A DNA stretch of 64,000 nucleotides. Origin: Pseudomonas frederiksbergensis (lineage in GTDB: Bacteria > Pseudomonadota > Gammaproteobacteria > Pseudomonadales > Pseudomonadaceae). Position numbers and translations under genes: made by a program. Below the pieces are notes generated by a model. That model made no database searches, was not told the origin of the DNA, and saw nothing but the letters and a program-made list of their open reading frames with translations. How positions within the stretch are numbered: the stretch's first letter is position 1; the number at the start of each line of letters is the position of its first letter. Of the stretch, positions 44,342 to 53,803 are shown in pieces. The stretch is taken from contig NZ_MOBP01000020.1 in NCBI RefSeq assembly GCF_003732665.1, forward strand, positions 46,477-110,476, written 5' to 3'.

Positions 44342-45640
44342 TTATTCGGCGCTCAGCTTGGCTGCGGCCCGGGCATGTCGGCCATGTTTGAGGGCAATCG
44401 GCGCCATTTTTCTGCGGTCCAGTTCACCTTCCCACGCAGCTATCACCAACGCTGCGACGGCGTTGCCGATGATGTTGGTCAGCGACCGGCATTCGGCCAT
44501 GAAACGGTCAACGCCGAGGATCAACACCATCGCCGCCACCGGCACGGTCGGCACCACTGCCAGGCTCGCCGCCAATGCAACGAAACCGGCACCGACCACT
44601 GCGCCCGCGCCTTTGGACGTGAGCATCGCCACGGCGAGCAAGGTCAGTTGCTGCTCCAGCGTCAGATCGATATTGGTCGCCTGGGCCAGAAACAGCACCG
44701 CCAGGGTCATATAGATGTTGGTGCCGTCGAGGTTAAAGGTGTAACCGGTCGGGACCACGATCCCCACCACGCCTTTCGATGCGCCGAGGCTTTCCAGTTT
44801 CTGGATCAGTTGTGGCAGCGCCGATTCCGAAGAACTGGTGCCGAGCACGATCAGCAGCTCAGCCTTGATATACGCCAGCAGTTTGAAAATGCTGAACCCG
44901 GCATAACGGGCGATGCTGCCCAGCACGCAGGCGACGAAAATAAACGCGGTCAGGTAGAAGGTGCCGATCAGCTTCAGCAGTGGCAGCAACGAGCCGAGGC
45001 CGTACTTGCCGATGGTGAACGCAATCGCGCCGGACGCACCGATGGGCGCCACGCGACTGATGATGCCGACAATGCGGAAAAACACCTCGCTGGCCTGGTT
45101 GATGATGCCCACCAATGGCCGGCCCTTTTCCCCGACCATCACCAGCGCGATTCCGAACAGCACCGACACAAAAAGCACCGGCAGGATTTCCCCTTGGGAG
45201 AACGCCTCGAAGAACGTCGTCGGAATCACATGCAACAGAAACCCGGTCACCCCTTCGCCGTGCTGGGCCTGGCCGACGAAACCGGCAATGGCCGAGGTGT
45301 CGAGGGTCTTCACATCAATATTGAAACCCGCGCCCGGATGCAGCGCATGGGCCGCGAGCAAGCCGATCAACAGCGCGATGCTGGACACCACTTCGAAATA
45401 CAGCAACGCCTTGCCACCGACCCGGCCCACCTGTTTCACGTCGTGCATGCTGGTGATCCCGGAGACCACTGTGCAGAAGATGATCGGGCCGATGATCATC
45501 TTGATCAGCTTGATGAACCCGTCGCCCAACGGCTTGAGATCGATGCCGACCTGGGGCCAGTAATGCCCGATCACAATGCCTAGGGCGATGGCGATAAGCA
45601 CCTGCACATAGAGGGTTCCCAGCAGTTTTCTGATTGTCAT
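44342..45640 (-). CDS. dctA: C4-dicarboxylate/H+ symporter DctA
   Basis: A 432-residue inner-membrane transporter of the DAACS family. Diagnostic parts are IKLIKMIIGPIIFCTVVSGI near the N-terminus, the serine-rich LGTSSSESALPQL (about 268-280), PTGYTFNLDGTNIYM (about 300-315) and MLTSKGAGAVVGAGF. It imports succinate, fumarate and malate. Pseudomonas often has several copies; this one sits with a LysR gene and the leuCD-type pair instead of dctBD, so it may serve another C4/C5 acid. The start MTIRKLLGTLYVQV is preferred over one ten codons upstream. Confidence 0.92.
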   Translation of the reverse strand: MTIRKLLGTLYVQVLIAIALGIVIGHYWPQVGIDLKPLGDGFIKLIKMIIGPIIFCTVVSGITSMHDVKQVGRVGGKALLYFEVVSSIALLIGLLAAHALHPGAGFNIDVKTLDTSAIAGFVGQAQHGEGVTGFLLHVIPTTFFEAFSQGEILPVLFVSVLFGIALVMVGEKGRPLVGIINQASEVFFRIVGIISRVAPIGASGAIAFTIGKYGLGSLLPLLKLIGTFYLTAFIFVACVLGSIARYAGFSIFKLLAYIKAELLIVLGTSSSESALPQLIQKLESLGASKGVVGIVVPTGYTFNLDGTNIYMTLAVLFLAQATNIDLTLEQQLTLLAVAMLTSKGAGAVVGAGFVALAASLAVVPTVPVAAMVLILGVDRFMAECRSLTNIIGNAVAALVIAAWEGELDRRKMAPIALKHGRHARAAAKLSAE

Positions 45641-45737
45641 TTTTATTATCTCGAGACGGTTTTTGGGCATGACGATCCCGCGCAGGCCAGTGACGGCCCG
45701 CGACGGGAGGTGGATTCAGGTCAGGCTGTAACGGGTG

Positions 45738-46613
45738 TCAGCGCAGGAAACCTAGTACTTCGGCGAGCAGCAGCTCGGGAGCTTCTTCGGCGATGTAATG
45801 CCCGGCTGGCAGCGCTTTGCCCCGCACGTCGGTGGCCACCCGTTGCCATTCCTTCAGCGGCTCGAAGCAGCGGCCAACCGTGCCTTCGGCGCCCCACAAC
45901 ACCAGCAAGGGCAGGTTCAAATGACGGCCGGCGTCGAGGTCGGCGCGGTCATGATCAAGGTCGATGCTGGCGCTGGCGCGGTAGTCCTCGCAGATCCCCC
46001 GGGCGGTGCCGGGCAGTTTCAGGCAGCGCAGGTATTCGCCGAAGGCTTCGGCGGTGAACGGCTTGAGCCCGGCGCTGCGGCTGCCCATCACACTGCGCAG
46101 GTAGGATTCGGGATCGGCCTCGATCAGGGTTTCCGGCAATGGCGCCGGGCGGATCAGGAAGAACCAGTGCCAATAGGCACGGGCGAAGGCTTCGTTGGTT
46201 TGGGCGTACATCGACAAGGTCGGGGCGATGTCCAGCAGCACCATGCGTTGCACGACGGCAGGGTGATCCAGTGCCAGACGATGGGCAACCCTTGCGCCAC
46301 GGTCGTGGGCCAGCACCGAGAATTGCTCGAAGCCCAGGGACTTCATCAGCTCGACGCCGTCCTTGGCCATTTCCCGTTTCGAATAGTTGGTGTGGTGATC
46401 GTTGGCCGGCGGTTTGCCGCTGTCGCCGTAGCCCCGCAGGTCGGCGGCGACCACGGTGAAATGCGCGGCCAGTTGCTCGGCGATCTTGTGCCAGATGACG
46501 TGGGTTTGCGGGTGACCGTGGAGCAACAGCAGGCCGGGGCCAGTGCCGCCGATGCGGTAGGCAATGTCCACGCCGTTGACGTGGCGCTGGTCTTTCAGGA
46601 ATCCGGCGAACAT
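45738..46613 (-). CDS. Haloacetate (fluoroacetate) dehalogenase-like alpha/beta hydrolase
   Basis: A 291-residue alpha/beta hydrolase with an aspartate nucleophile: AHDRGARVAHR places Asp104, Arg105 and Arg108; Asp128 (VLLDIAP), His149-Trp150 (YWHWFF), Tyr211 (CEDYRAS) and His272 (AGHYIAEE) follow. These are the residues I recall for fluoroacetate dehalogenase FAc-DEX FA1, at the same or adjacent numbers, including the His-Trp-Tyr fluoride pocket. The reaction would be hydrolytic dehalogenation of haloacetates; epoxide hydrolase is the alternative. AAGGAGT precedes the ATG. It is upstream of dctA on the same strand. Confidence 0.82.
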   Translation of the reverse strand: MFAGFLKDQRHVNGVDIAYRIGGTGPGLLLLHGHPQTHVIWHKIAEQLAAHFTVVAADLRGYGDSGKPPANDHHTNYSKREMAKDGVELMKSLGFEQFSVLAHDRGARVAHRLALDHPAVVQRMVLLDIAPTLSMYAQTNEAFARAYWHWFFLIRPAPLPETLIEADPESYLRSVMGSRSAGLKPFTAEAFGEYLRCLKLPGTARGICEDYRASASIDLDHDRADLDAGRHLNLPLLVLWGAEGTVGRCFEPLKEWQRVATDVRGKALPAGHYIAEEAPELLLAEVLGFLR

Positions 46614-46738
46614 GGGGATGACTCCTTGTTGTAGTGGCCTGCATCCTGAAATTGTTCGGCGGCTACGGCAAGGCGCAAAGCGTGGGGTGGTTGTTCATGA
46701 AGTGTGTTCAAGGGATATGTGTTGTCTGATAGGCCGCC

Positions 46739-46804
46739 TTCGCGAGCAAGCCCGCTCCCACAGGGGGAACGCATTCCAAATGTGGGAGCGGGCTTGCTCG
46801 CGAA
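46739..46804. repeat. REP palindrome pair
   Basis: A perfect 24-base inverted repeat, 46739-46762 against 46781-46804, core of the TGTGGGAGCGGGCTTGC family, upstream of the dehalogenase-like gene and just past the VOC gene stop. Confidence 0.92.
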
Positions 46805-46829
46805 GAGGCCGGTCCAGGCACTACAAGAT

Positions 46830-47288
46830 TCAAGCCTGACTAAACATCTCCTTCGCCCGCTGCTCAATCTGTTCCTGAGTCAGATCCTCCTTGCGCGTCG
46901 CCAGGAACCACAAATGCCCATAGGGATCCTTCAACGTCCCCGAACGATCGCCATAAAACTGATCCTTGACCTCGGACACCACCGTGCCCCCGGCGGCAAT
47001 CGCTTGTGCATAGGACTTGTCGACATCGGTCACATACAGGTGCAGGCCCACGGACGGTGATCTGTCCGGATTGCTCAACGGCCCTTGATCGCACGGCGTG
47101 CCGAGCATGATCGGGCAGTCGCCGATGCGCAGTTCGGCGTGGCCGATGCCGCCGTCGGGCATGCTCAGGCGCATCACTTCAATGGCGTTGAAGGCTTTTT
47201 TGTAGAACTCGATGGCCTCGGCGGCTTTCTGGATGCCGAGGTAGGGGGTGATGCTGTGATAACCCTCTGGAATGGGTTGGACGCTCAT
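46830..47288 (-). CDS. VOC-superfamily (PhnB/glyoxalase-like) protein
   Basis: A 152-residue VOC protein of the PhnB-like subgroup: two beta-alpha-beta-beta modules with SITPYLGIQKAAEAIEFYKKAF, then GHAELRIGDCPIMLG, then VGLHLYVTDVD and DRSGTLKDPYGHLW. The start MSVQPIPEGY has AGGGAG upstream at good spacing. Members are metal-dependent or non-enzymatic binding proteins; the substrate is not readable. It is monocistronic between two REP pairs. Confidence 0.82.
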   Translation of the reverse strand: MSVQPIPEGYHSITPYLGIQKAAEAIEFYKKAFNAIEVMRLSMPDGGIGHAELRIGDCPIMLGTPCDQGPLSNPDRSPSVGLHLYVTDVDKSYAQAIAAGGTVVSEVKDQFYGDRSGTLKDPYGHLWFLATRKEDLTQEQIEQRAKEMFSQA

Positions 47289-47333
47289 AACGGTTCTCCC
47301 TGTTTTTGTTGTGGGACGGAGCGAACAAATATA

Positions 47334-47429
47334 GTAGGAGCTGTCGAAGGCTGCGATCTTTTGACCTTGGCGCCGTCGAGGGCAACAAAAAATCAAGATC
47401 AAAAGATCGCAGCCTTCGGCAGCTCCTAC
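47334..47429. repeat. Second-family REP pair upstream of the VOC gene
   Basis: A 29-base inverted repeat with one mismatch, 47334-47362 against 47401-47429, core GCAGCCTTCGGCAGCTCCTA. It shares the 306-base divergent gap (47289-47594) with the sfnB sigma-54 promoter; no gene is seen there. Confidence 0.9.
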
Positions 47430-47543
47430 GGGGAATCAGGCATAACAACGCCACTGTTCAGCCATCAACAGCGAAGCAGCAGATTGCTCGGGTTTGTCAC
47501 CTTCAACGCCGTTAAAACCCCCGCAAACATTGAGCCTCGCAGT

Positions 47544-47559
47544 CGGCACAGAAGCTGCA
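47544..47559 (+). promoter_or_regulatory. Sigma-54 (-24/-12) promoter of sfnB
   Basis: CGGCACAGAAGCTGCA has the invariant GG and GC ten bases apart and matches TGGCAC-N5-TTGCA except at two positions. It lies 36 bases upstream of the sfnB ATG. It fits control by an SfnR-type activator. Confidence 0.75.
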
Positions 47560-47594
47560 ATGACCTCTCGAAACACTGTTGTCGAGAGTCTTGT

Positions 47595-48809
47595 ATGCCT
47601 GAATCTGCCGTTTATCCGATCAACCCGCCGGCCGCCCATCGGATCGCCGACGAAGCCGAAGCCCTGCGGGTCGCCGAGCGTGTCGCTGCGGTTTTGTTGG
47701 AACAGGATGCCGAGCGCGACCGCAGTCGCCAGGTGCCGGCCGAGATCGTCGATCTGTATTCCAACAGCGGTTTGTGGGGCATCAGCGTGCCGAAGGCATT
47801 CGGCGGCGCGCAGGTGTCCTACGCGGTGCTGACCCAGGTGATTGCGATTATTTCGGCGGCCGACCCATCCCTCGGGCAAGTCCCGCAAAACCACTATTGC
47901 CTGCTCGAAGACATCCGCCTGCAAGGCACGCCCGAGCAGCAAGCGCACTTCTTCAGCCTGGCGCTGCAAGGGCATCGCTTTGCCAATGCGCTGTCGGAAA
48001 CCGGCGGCAAGAACGTGCAGGATATTCAGGCGACGATCCGCCGCTACGGTGACGGCCATGTGATCAATGGGCGCAAGGGTTACTGCACCGGTTCGCTCTA
48101 CGCCCATTGGCTGGCGGTGCTGGCCGTGGATGAGGAACAGAAGGGCCAGTTGTCGTTCGTCGAACGCGGCACCCAGGGGCTGGTGATCGTCGATGATTGG
48201 GACAGCATCGGCCAGCGCACTACGTCCAGCGGCACGGTGTTGGCCGAAGACCTGCACGTCCCGGCGTTCAACGTGTTCCCGACGTATCGCTCCTATGAAA
48301 GCCCGACCCTGGCCGGCCCGTTCGCGCAATTGACCACCGCCGCCATCGACGCCGGCATCGCCCGCGCCGCCCTGCGCGACACCATCGCCTTCGTCCAGCA
48401 ATTCGCCCGGCCATGGATCGACGCCGGGGTGGAAAAGGCCAGCGAAGACCCGTTGACCATCATTCAAGTCGGGGGCCTGGAGATTCGCCTCGAAGCCGCC
48501 GAAGCCTTGCTCGAACGGGCCGGTCGCGCACTGGATGCAGCGCGCCCGGCACCGGATGAAGACAACGTCGCCCGCGCCTCCCTGGCCGTGGCCAAGGCCA
48601 AAGTGCTGACCACCGAAATCGCCATTGAAGCCAGCAACAAACTCTTCGAACTCGGCGGCACCCGCTCGACCCTGAAAACACACAACTTCGACCGCCACTG
48701 GCGCAACGCCCGGGTCCACACCCTGCACGATCCGGTGCGCTGGAAGTACCACGTGGTCGGCAACTGGCTGCTCAACGGCGTCAAACCGCCACGCCACGAC
48801 TGGTCCTGA
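47595..48809 (+). CDS. sfnB: SfnB-family sulfur acquisition oxidoreductase
   Basis: A 404-residue flavin-dependent protein of the acyl-CoA dehydrogenase fold, DszC/SfnB branch. Markers are SNSGLWGISVPKAFGGAQVS, GQVPQNHYCLLEDI, DDWDSIGQRTTSSGTV and the C-terminal DRHWRNARVHTLHDPV. Members act in use of organosulfur compounds as sulfur source, probably oxygenating with FMNH2. ATG 47595 follows GAGAG. A sigma-54 promoter precedes it, and the MetI-like gene begins 2 bases after its stop. Confidence 0.88.
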   Translation: MPESAVYPINPPAAHRIADEAEALRVAERVAAVLLEQDAERDRSRQVPAEIVDLYSNSGLWGISVPKAFGGAQVSYAVLTQVIAIISAADPSLGQVPQNHYCLLEDIRLQGTPEQQAHFFSLALQGHRFANALSETGGKNVQDIQATIRRYGDGHVINGRKGYCTGSLYAHWLAVLAVDEEQKGQLSFVERGTQGLVIVDDWDSIGQRTTSSGTVLAEDLHVPAFNVFPTYRSYESPTLAGPFAQLTTAAIDAGIARAALRDTIAFVQQFARPWIDAGVEKASEDPLTIIQVGGLEIRLEAAEALLERAGRALDAARPAPDEDNVARASLAVAKAKVLTTEIAIEASNKLFELGGTRSTLKTHNFDRHWRNARVHTLHDPVRWKYHVVGNWLLNGVKPPRHDWS

Positions 48810-48811
48810 CC

Positions 48812-49477
48812 ATGGCCGAATGGTTCAAGAACATCTACTGGGCCGACATCGCCCAGGCCTGTCTCGACACCCTGAGCATGCTCGGTGCCGCCCTCGGTTT
48901 TACCGTGTTGCTGGGGTTGCCGTTGGGGGTGGTGCTGTTCCTCACCGGCAAGCGCCAGTTGCATCAAGCGGTGGGGATTTACCGGGTGCTGTCGGTGATC
49001 GTCAACACCCTGCGTTCGCTGCCGTTCATCATTTTGCTGATCGTGTTGATTCCCGTGACCACGCTGCTGGTGGGCACCTCGCTGGGGGTGCCGGGGACGA
49101 TTCCGCCGCTGGTGGTGGGCTGCACGCCGTTCTTCGCGCGACTGGTGGAAACCGCGTTGCGCGAAGTGGATCGCGGGGTGGTGGAAGCGACCCAGGCCAT
49201 GGGCGGTACGACGTGGCAGATCATCCGCCACACCCTGGTGCCGGAAGCCCGGGGCGGGTTGCTGGCGGCGGTCACCGTCACCGCGATTGTGCTGGTGGAT
49301 TACACGGCGATGGCCGGGGTGATCGGTGGCGGCGGGCTCGGCGACCTTGCGATTAGATACGGCTATCAGCGGTTTCAGACCGATGTGATGGTGGTCACCG
49401 TGGTGCTGCTGTTGATTCTGGTGCAGGCCCTGCAAATGACTGGCGACCGCCTCGTTGCGCGTTACAGCCGTCGCTAA
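48812..49477 (+). CDS. MetI-like methionine-type ABC transporter permease
   Basis: A 221-residue inner-membrane permease with five or six helices and the EAA loop EATQAMGGTTWQIIRHTLVP (about residues 125-145). Similarity to MetI is clear from VNTLRSLPFIILLIVLIPVT. It should import methionine or another organosulfur compound with the next gene's product. No MetN ATPase gene lies in the cluster. It begins 2 bases after sfnB. Confidence 0.88.
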   Translation: MAEWFKNIYWADIAQACLDTLSMLGAALGFTVLLGLPLGVVLFLTGKRQLHQAVGIYRVLSVIVNTLRSLPFIILLIVLIPVTTLLVGTSLGVPGTIPPLVVGCTPFFARLVETALREVDRGVVEATQAMGGTTWQIIRHTLVPEARGGLLAAVTVTAIVLVDYTAMAGVIGGGGLGDLAIRYGYQRFQTDVMVVTVVLLLILVQALQMTGDRLVARYSRR

Positions 49478-49547
49478 ATGTTTACTCAAAAAAATCAGGC
49501 CCCACGTCCACCCCACGACGGCCACTCAATCTGCCTTGGAGCACAGC

Positions 49548-50318
49548 ATGAAAAAGACCCTGGCCATTCTGGCTGCCGTCCTGTCGTTCAGCGTTCACGC
49601 CAACGAAAAACTCATCGTCGGCGCCACCCCGGTGCCGCACGCGGAAATCCTCGAATTCGTCAAACCGACCCTGGCTAAGGAGGGCGTGGACCTGGACATC
49701 AAGGTCTTCACCGACTTTATCCAGCCCAACCAGCAACTGGCCCTGAAAAACCTCGACGCCAACTATTACCAGTACCGACCGTTCCTCGATGATTTCAACA
49801 AGACCCGCCACACCGACCTGGTGCCGGTGGTTGGCGTGCACATCGAACCGTTCGGCGCGTATTCGACCAAGATCAAAAACATCAGCGAATTGAAGGACGG
49901 CGCCAGCGTGTCGATCCCCAACGACCCGGTGAACACCGGTCGCGCGTTGGTGCTGCTGCACGAAGCGGGGCTGATCAAACTCAAGGACCCGAGCAACACC
50001 CTGGCCACGCAACGAGACATTATCGACAACCCGAAACACTTGAAGATTCGTGAACTGGAAGGTGCGCTGCTGGCGCGGTCGGTGAGCCAGGTGGATCTGG
50101 CGTTTGTGTTTGCCAACTATGCGTTGGAGGCGGGGATCGATACCAACAGCGCGTTGATCGTGGAGAAGGGCAAGAGCCTGTACATCGAGTTTTTGGTTGC
50201 TCGGCCGGATAATATCAACGACCCACGGATTCAGAAATTGGCCAAGGCGTTGAATTCCGATGAGGTTCGGCAGTTCATCTTGACCCGTTACAAAGGGCAG
50301 ATTGCGCCGGGGTTCTAA
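49548..50318 (+). CDS. MetQ/NlpA-family periplasmic binding protein
   Basis: A 256-residue binding protein with the family core VGATPVPHAEILEFVKPTL, LDANYYQYRPFLDDF and SIPNDPVNTGRAL. The signal peptide (TLAILAAVLSFSVHA) ends without a lipobox cysteine, so it should be free in the periplasm, unlike lipoprotein MetQ. It forms a binding protein-permease pair with the MetI-like gene 70 bases upstream; the ATPase is missing. Confidence 0.9.
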   Translation: MKKTLAILAAVLSFSVHANEKLIVGATPVPHAEILEFVKPTLAKEGVDLDIKVFTDFIQPNQQLALKNLDANYYQYRPFLDDFNKTRHTDLVPVVGVHIEPFGAYSTKIKNISELKDGASVSIPNDPVNTGRALVLLHEAGLIKLKDPSNTLATQRDIIDNPKHLKIRELEGALLARSVSQVDLAFVFANYALEAGIDTNSALIVEKGKSLYIEFLVARPDNINDPRIQKLAKALNSDEVRQFILTRYKGQIAPGF

Positions 50319-50339
50319 GCTTCGGTTTGCCTTGAGGAC

Positions 50340-50420
50340 GCCTTCGCGAGCAAGCCCGCTCCCACACTGGATCTGTGGCGCTCACAAATACCCTGTGGGA
50401 GCGGGCTTGCTCGCGAAGGC
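50340..50420. repeat. REP palindrome pair between metQ-like and soxR
   Basis: A perfect 27-base inverted repeat, 50340-50366 against 50394-50420, in the convergent gap between the binding-protein gene and soxR. Confidence 0.92.
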
Positions 50421-50427
50421 CGCACCG

Positions 50428-50895
50428 CTATTCCGGAGCAGAACCCGATTCCAGGAGCCGCGCCCCCGGCCCACGCTCCCCGAGCACATCGCCAAAATTA
50501 CGCAACGGACACGCCTCCATCGACAAGCACCCACACCCGATACAGCCATTGAGCCGATCCCGCAACAGCGTCAACTGATGAATCCGCTGATCCAGATCCC
50601 GGCTCCACTGCGCGGACAACACCTGCCAGTCCGCCGCCGTCGGTGCGCGGTTGTCCGGCAGCGACTTCAAGGCTTCGGCAATCTCCGCCAACGGAATCCC
50701 CAATCGCTGCGCGACCTTGATCAACGCCACCCGTCGCAACACTTCCCGTGGATAGCGGCGCTGGTTGCCCTGGTTGCGATGGCTTTTGATCAAGCCCTTG
50801 GTTTCATAGAAGTGCAGGGCGGTGACGGCCACGCCGCTGCGAGCGGCCACCTGGCCGACGGTGAGTTCTTTGTGCAGGTTCTGCGCGGTGACCAT
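50428..50895 (-). CDS. soxR: Redox-sensitive transcriptional activator SoxR
   Basis: A 155-residue MerR-family regulator. The N-terminal winged helix reads LTVGQVAARSGVAVTALHFYE and the C-terminal region has the [2Fe-2S] ligands CIGCGCLSMEAC (Cx2CxCx5C). Oxidation of the cluster by redox-cycling compounds activates target promoters. It diverges from a monooxygenase gene across an 18-base SoxR box. Confidence 0.95.
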   Translation of the reverse strand: MVTAQNLHKELTVGQVAARSGVAVTALHFYETKGLIKSHRNQGNQRRYPREVLRRVALIKVAQRLGIPLAEIAEALKSLPDNRAPTAADWQVLSAQWSRDLDQRIHQLTLLRDRLNGCIGCGCLSMEACPLRNFGDVLGERGPGARLLESGSAPE

Positions 50896-50909
50896 TTGGA
50901 AAAAGCCCC

Positions 50910-50940
50910 TTGACCTCTAGTTAACTTGAGGTTTTACCCT
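50910..50940 (+). promoter_or_regulatory. SoxR-controlled promoter with SoxR box
   Basis: The box CCTCTAGTTAACTTGAGG (50914-50931) is palindromic except for one base pair. It lies between TTGACC (50910-50915) and TACCCT (50935-50940), a 19-base spacer, the overlong spacing typical of MerR-type promoters. It directs the ABM gene. Confidence 0.9.
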
Positions 50941-50989
50941 GCAGGCCTTCGGATCGCAAGATCCGGTTACAAGGTGAGTGGGGACTACT

Positions 50990-51351
50990 ATGCAAACGTC
51001 AGCGAAAAACCGCAGTTTCACCCAATTGATCGAATTCGAGATCGAGCCTCATCAGCAACCCGCACTGGTGTCGGCGCTGTCGGCGCAGACCGAACGCCTG
51101 GCCCAGGATTTCAGCGGTTTTCTGAGCGCGAGCATCCAGGCCAGCGACGATGGCCGGCGGGTGCTCAACTACCTGCAATGGCAATCCCGCGAGGCCGGGG
51201 AAGCCGCGTTCCAGTGCTTCGAAAGCGGCGAGCAGGATTTCTGGCAACTGATCCGCGCCCACCAGGCGAAAACCGTAACCTTCGGGTCCTTCCAGGTATT
51301 GCACAGTTTGGAGCGCAGCCATGACGACGCGCTGCACTGCAACTTAGTCAG

Positions 51352-51355
<4 letters not shown>
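50990..51355 (+). CDS. Antibiotic-biosynthesis-monooxygenase (ABM) domain protein, SoxR target
   Basis: A 121-residue protein with one ABM/YgiN-like ferredoxin-fold domain: FTQLIEFEIEPHQQPALVSA, DFSGFLSASIQASDDGRRVL, LNYLQWQSREA. Such enzymes oxidise quinols or small aromatics without cofactor. Its position next to soxR behind a SoxR box matches the P. aeruginosa soxR/PA2274 pair, as I recall it. ATG 50990 gives MQTSAKNRS. Its stop overlaps the convergent sfnR stop by 4 bases. Confidence 0.85.
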
Positions 51356-52455
<1,100 letters not shown>

Positions 52456-52477
52456 GGCAGGCTCCATGAAGAGAAGG

Positions 52478-53665
52478 TCAGGAATAGAAAGTCGGAATCG
52501 GCAGGGATTGGTTCAGCGCCCAATCACCCAGTTCATGGAGTTTGTAATCCACCGGGTCGTGCAGGGTTTGCGTGCGCAGGTTGCGCCAGTGACGGTCCAG
52601 GCGCAGCGAGGCGTGGGTCGAACGCGCGCCAGTCACTTCGAACAAACGGCTACACAGCTCCAGGCCATTGCGGGTGGCGGCGACCTTGGCCGTGGCAATC
52701 GCCGTGGCCAGATGCCCGCGCTCTTCGGCGCTGAGATTCGGGCCTTTGGCCCACGCCTTGTCCAGCAGGTCGGCGGCCCGTTCCACCAGCAGTCGAACGC
52801 CTTCGAGGGCGACCCAGAATTCGCCGTAATGGCTGAGCACATACGGGTCTTCGCGCACATCCTGAGTGCTGGATTTATGCCAGGGCCGGGTTTCGATGAG
52901 GGTGTATTGCCGCGCTTCTTCGAAGGCGCCTTCGGCGATGCCGAGGAACATGTGGGTGAAGGTCAGTTGCGCGATCAACGGCCGCAAACAGGCGAACGGT
53001 GTGCTCAACGGACCGGGATCGAGCAGCAATTCCGACTCTTCGACCCGCACCCGTTCGAAGGTGGCGCTGCCGCTGTCGGTCTGGCGCTGGCCCATGTTGT
53101 TCCAGTCGTCGTGCAGGGTGATGCCGCTGCGACCGCTGGGGATCGCGGCGATCAACAACTTGCCGCCGGCGCTTTCGTCCACCGCCGAGGCAATCAGCAT
53201 TTGCGAATCGGTGGCGCCGGAGCAGAAGCTCTTTTTGCCGGAAAACTCGCGCCAGCCGCCGAGATTTTTCACCACGGTGCGGGTGTCCAGCGGGTTGAGG
53301 GCATTGCCCCAGAACCAGTTCTTGCGTGCGGTTTGCTCGAACCACGGCTGCCACTGTTCGGGTTTGGCGAACAGGCGCACGGTGGCGAGCATCAGGTGAT
53401 GAAAACCGAAAACATGCGCGATGGAGCTGTCGACCTTGGCGAACTCGCGCACGATGGTCAGGGTTTCACTCCAACTCGCGCCGAGGCCGCCGTACTGGGT
53501 GGGAATGCTCAGCGCCAGCAAACCGCTGTGGCGCAGGGCATCACGCTCAGCCTTGGGCGTGCCACCGCGCTCGTCGCGCTCGACGGCGGTCAGGGCAAAC
53601 TCCGCCGCCAACTGGCGGGCGGTGTGCAAGGGGGAGAGCAGGGTGCTTTGGGGTTTGGCCGTCAC
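52478..53665 (-). CDS. msuC: MsuC, DszC-like flavin-dependent monooxygenase
   Basis: A 395-residue acyl-CoA-dehydrogenase-fold monooxygenase. Markers are SIPTQYGGLGASWSETL, VFGFHHLMLATVRLF, DDWNNMGQRQTDSGSATF and RLDRHWRNLRTQTLHDPVDY. Family members oxygenate sulfur compounds with FMNH2; MsuC is linked to conversion of methanesulfinate to methanesulfonate. The start is the GTG at 53665, behind AAGGA. A REP pair separates it from msuD, and sfnR follows 22 bases later. Confidence 0.85.
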   Translation of the reverse strand: MTAKPQSTLLSPLHTARQLAAEFALTAVERDERGGTPKAERDALRHSGLLALSIPTQYGGLGASWSETLTIVREFAKVDSSIAHVFGFHHLMLATVRLFAKPEQWQPWFEQTARKNWFWGNALNPLDTRTVVKNLGGWREFSGKKSFCSGATDSQMLIASAVDESAGGKLLIAAIPSGRSGITLHDDWNNMGQRQTDSGSATFERVRVEESELLLDPGPLSTPFACLRPLIAQLTFTHMFLGIAEGAFEEARQYTLIETRPWHKSSTQDVREDPYVLSHYGEFWVALEGVRLLVERAADLLDKAWAKGPNLSAEERGHLATAIATAKVAATRNGLELCSRLFEVTGARSTHASLRLDRHWRNLRTQTLHDPVDYKLHELGDWALNQSLPIPTFYS

Positions 53666-53699
53666 GCAGGGGATTCCTTATTGAGTCAGACACCGATCC

Positions 53700-53793
53700 C
53701 CTGTGGGAGCGGGCTTGCTCGCGAAAGCGTCGTGTCAGTCGACATTAATGTTGACTGACCCACCGTCTTCGCGAGCAAGCCCGCTCCCACAGG
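53700..53793. repeat. REP palindrome pair within the msu operon
   Basis: A perfect 26-base inverted repeat, 53700-53725 against 53768-53793, between msuD and msuC. It could stabilise the upstream part of the polycistronic message. Confidence 0.92.
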
Positions 53794-53803
53794 AGTATCG
53801 GGG

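Noticed and set aside
48812..50318. Glycine-betaine or other quaternary-amine transporter
   Set aside because: The binding protein has NlpA/MetQ signatures (YYQYRPFLDDF, NDPVNTGRAL) and the permease is MetI-like, so a methionine-type system fits better.
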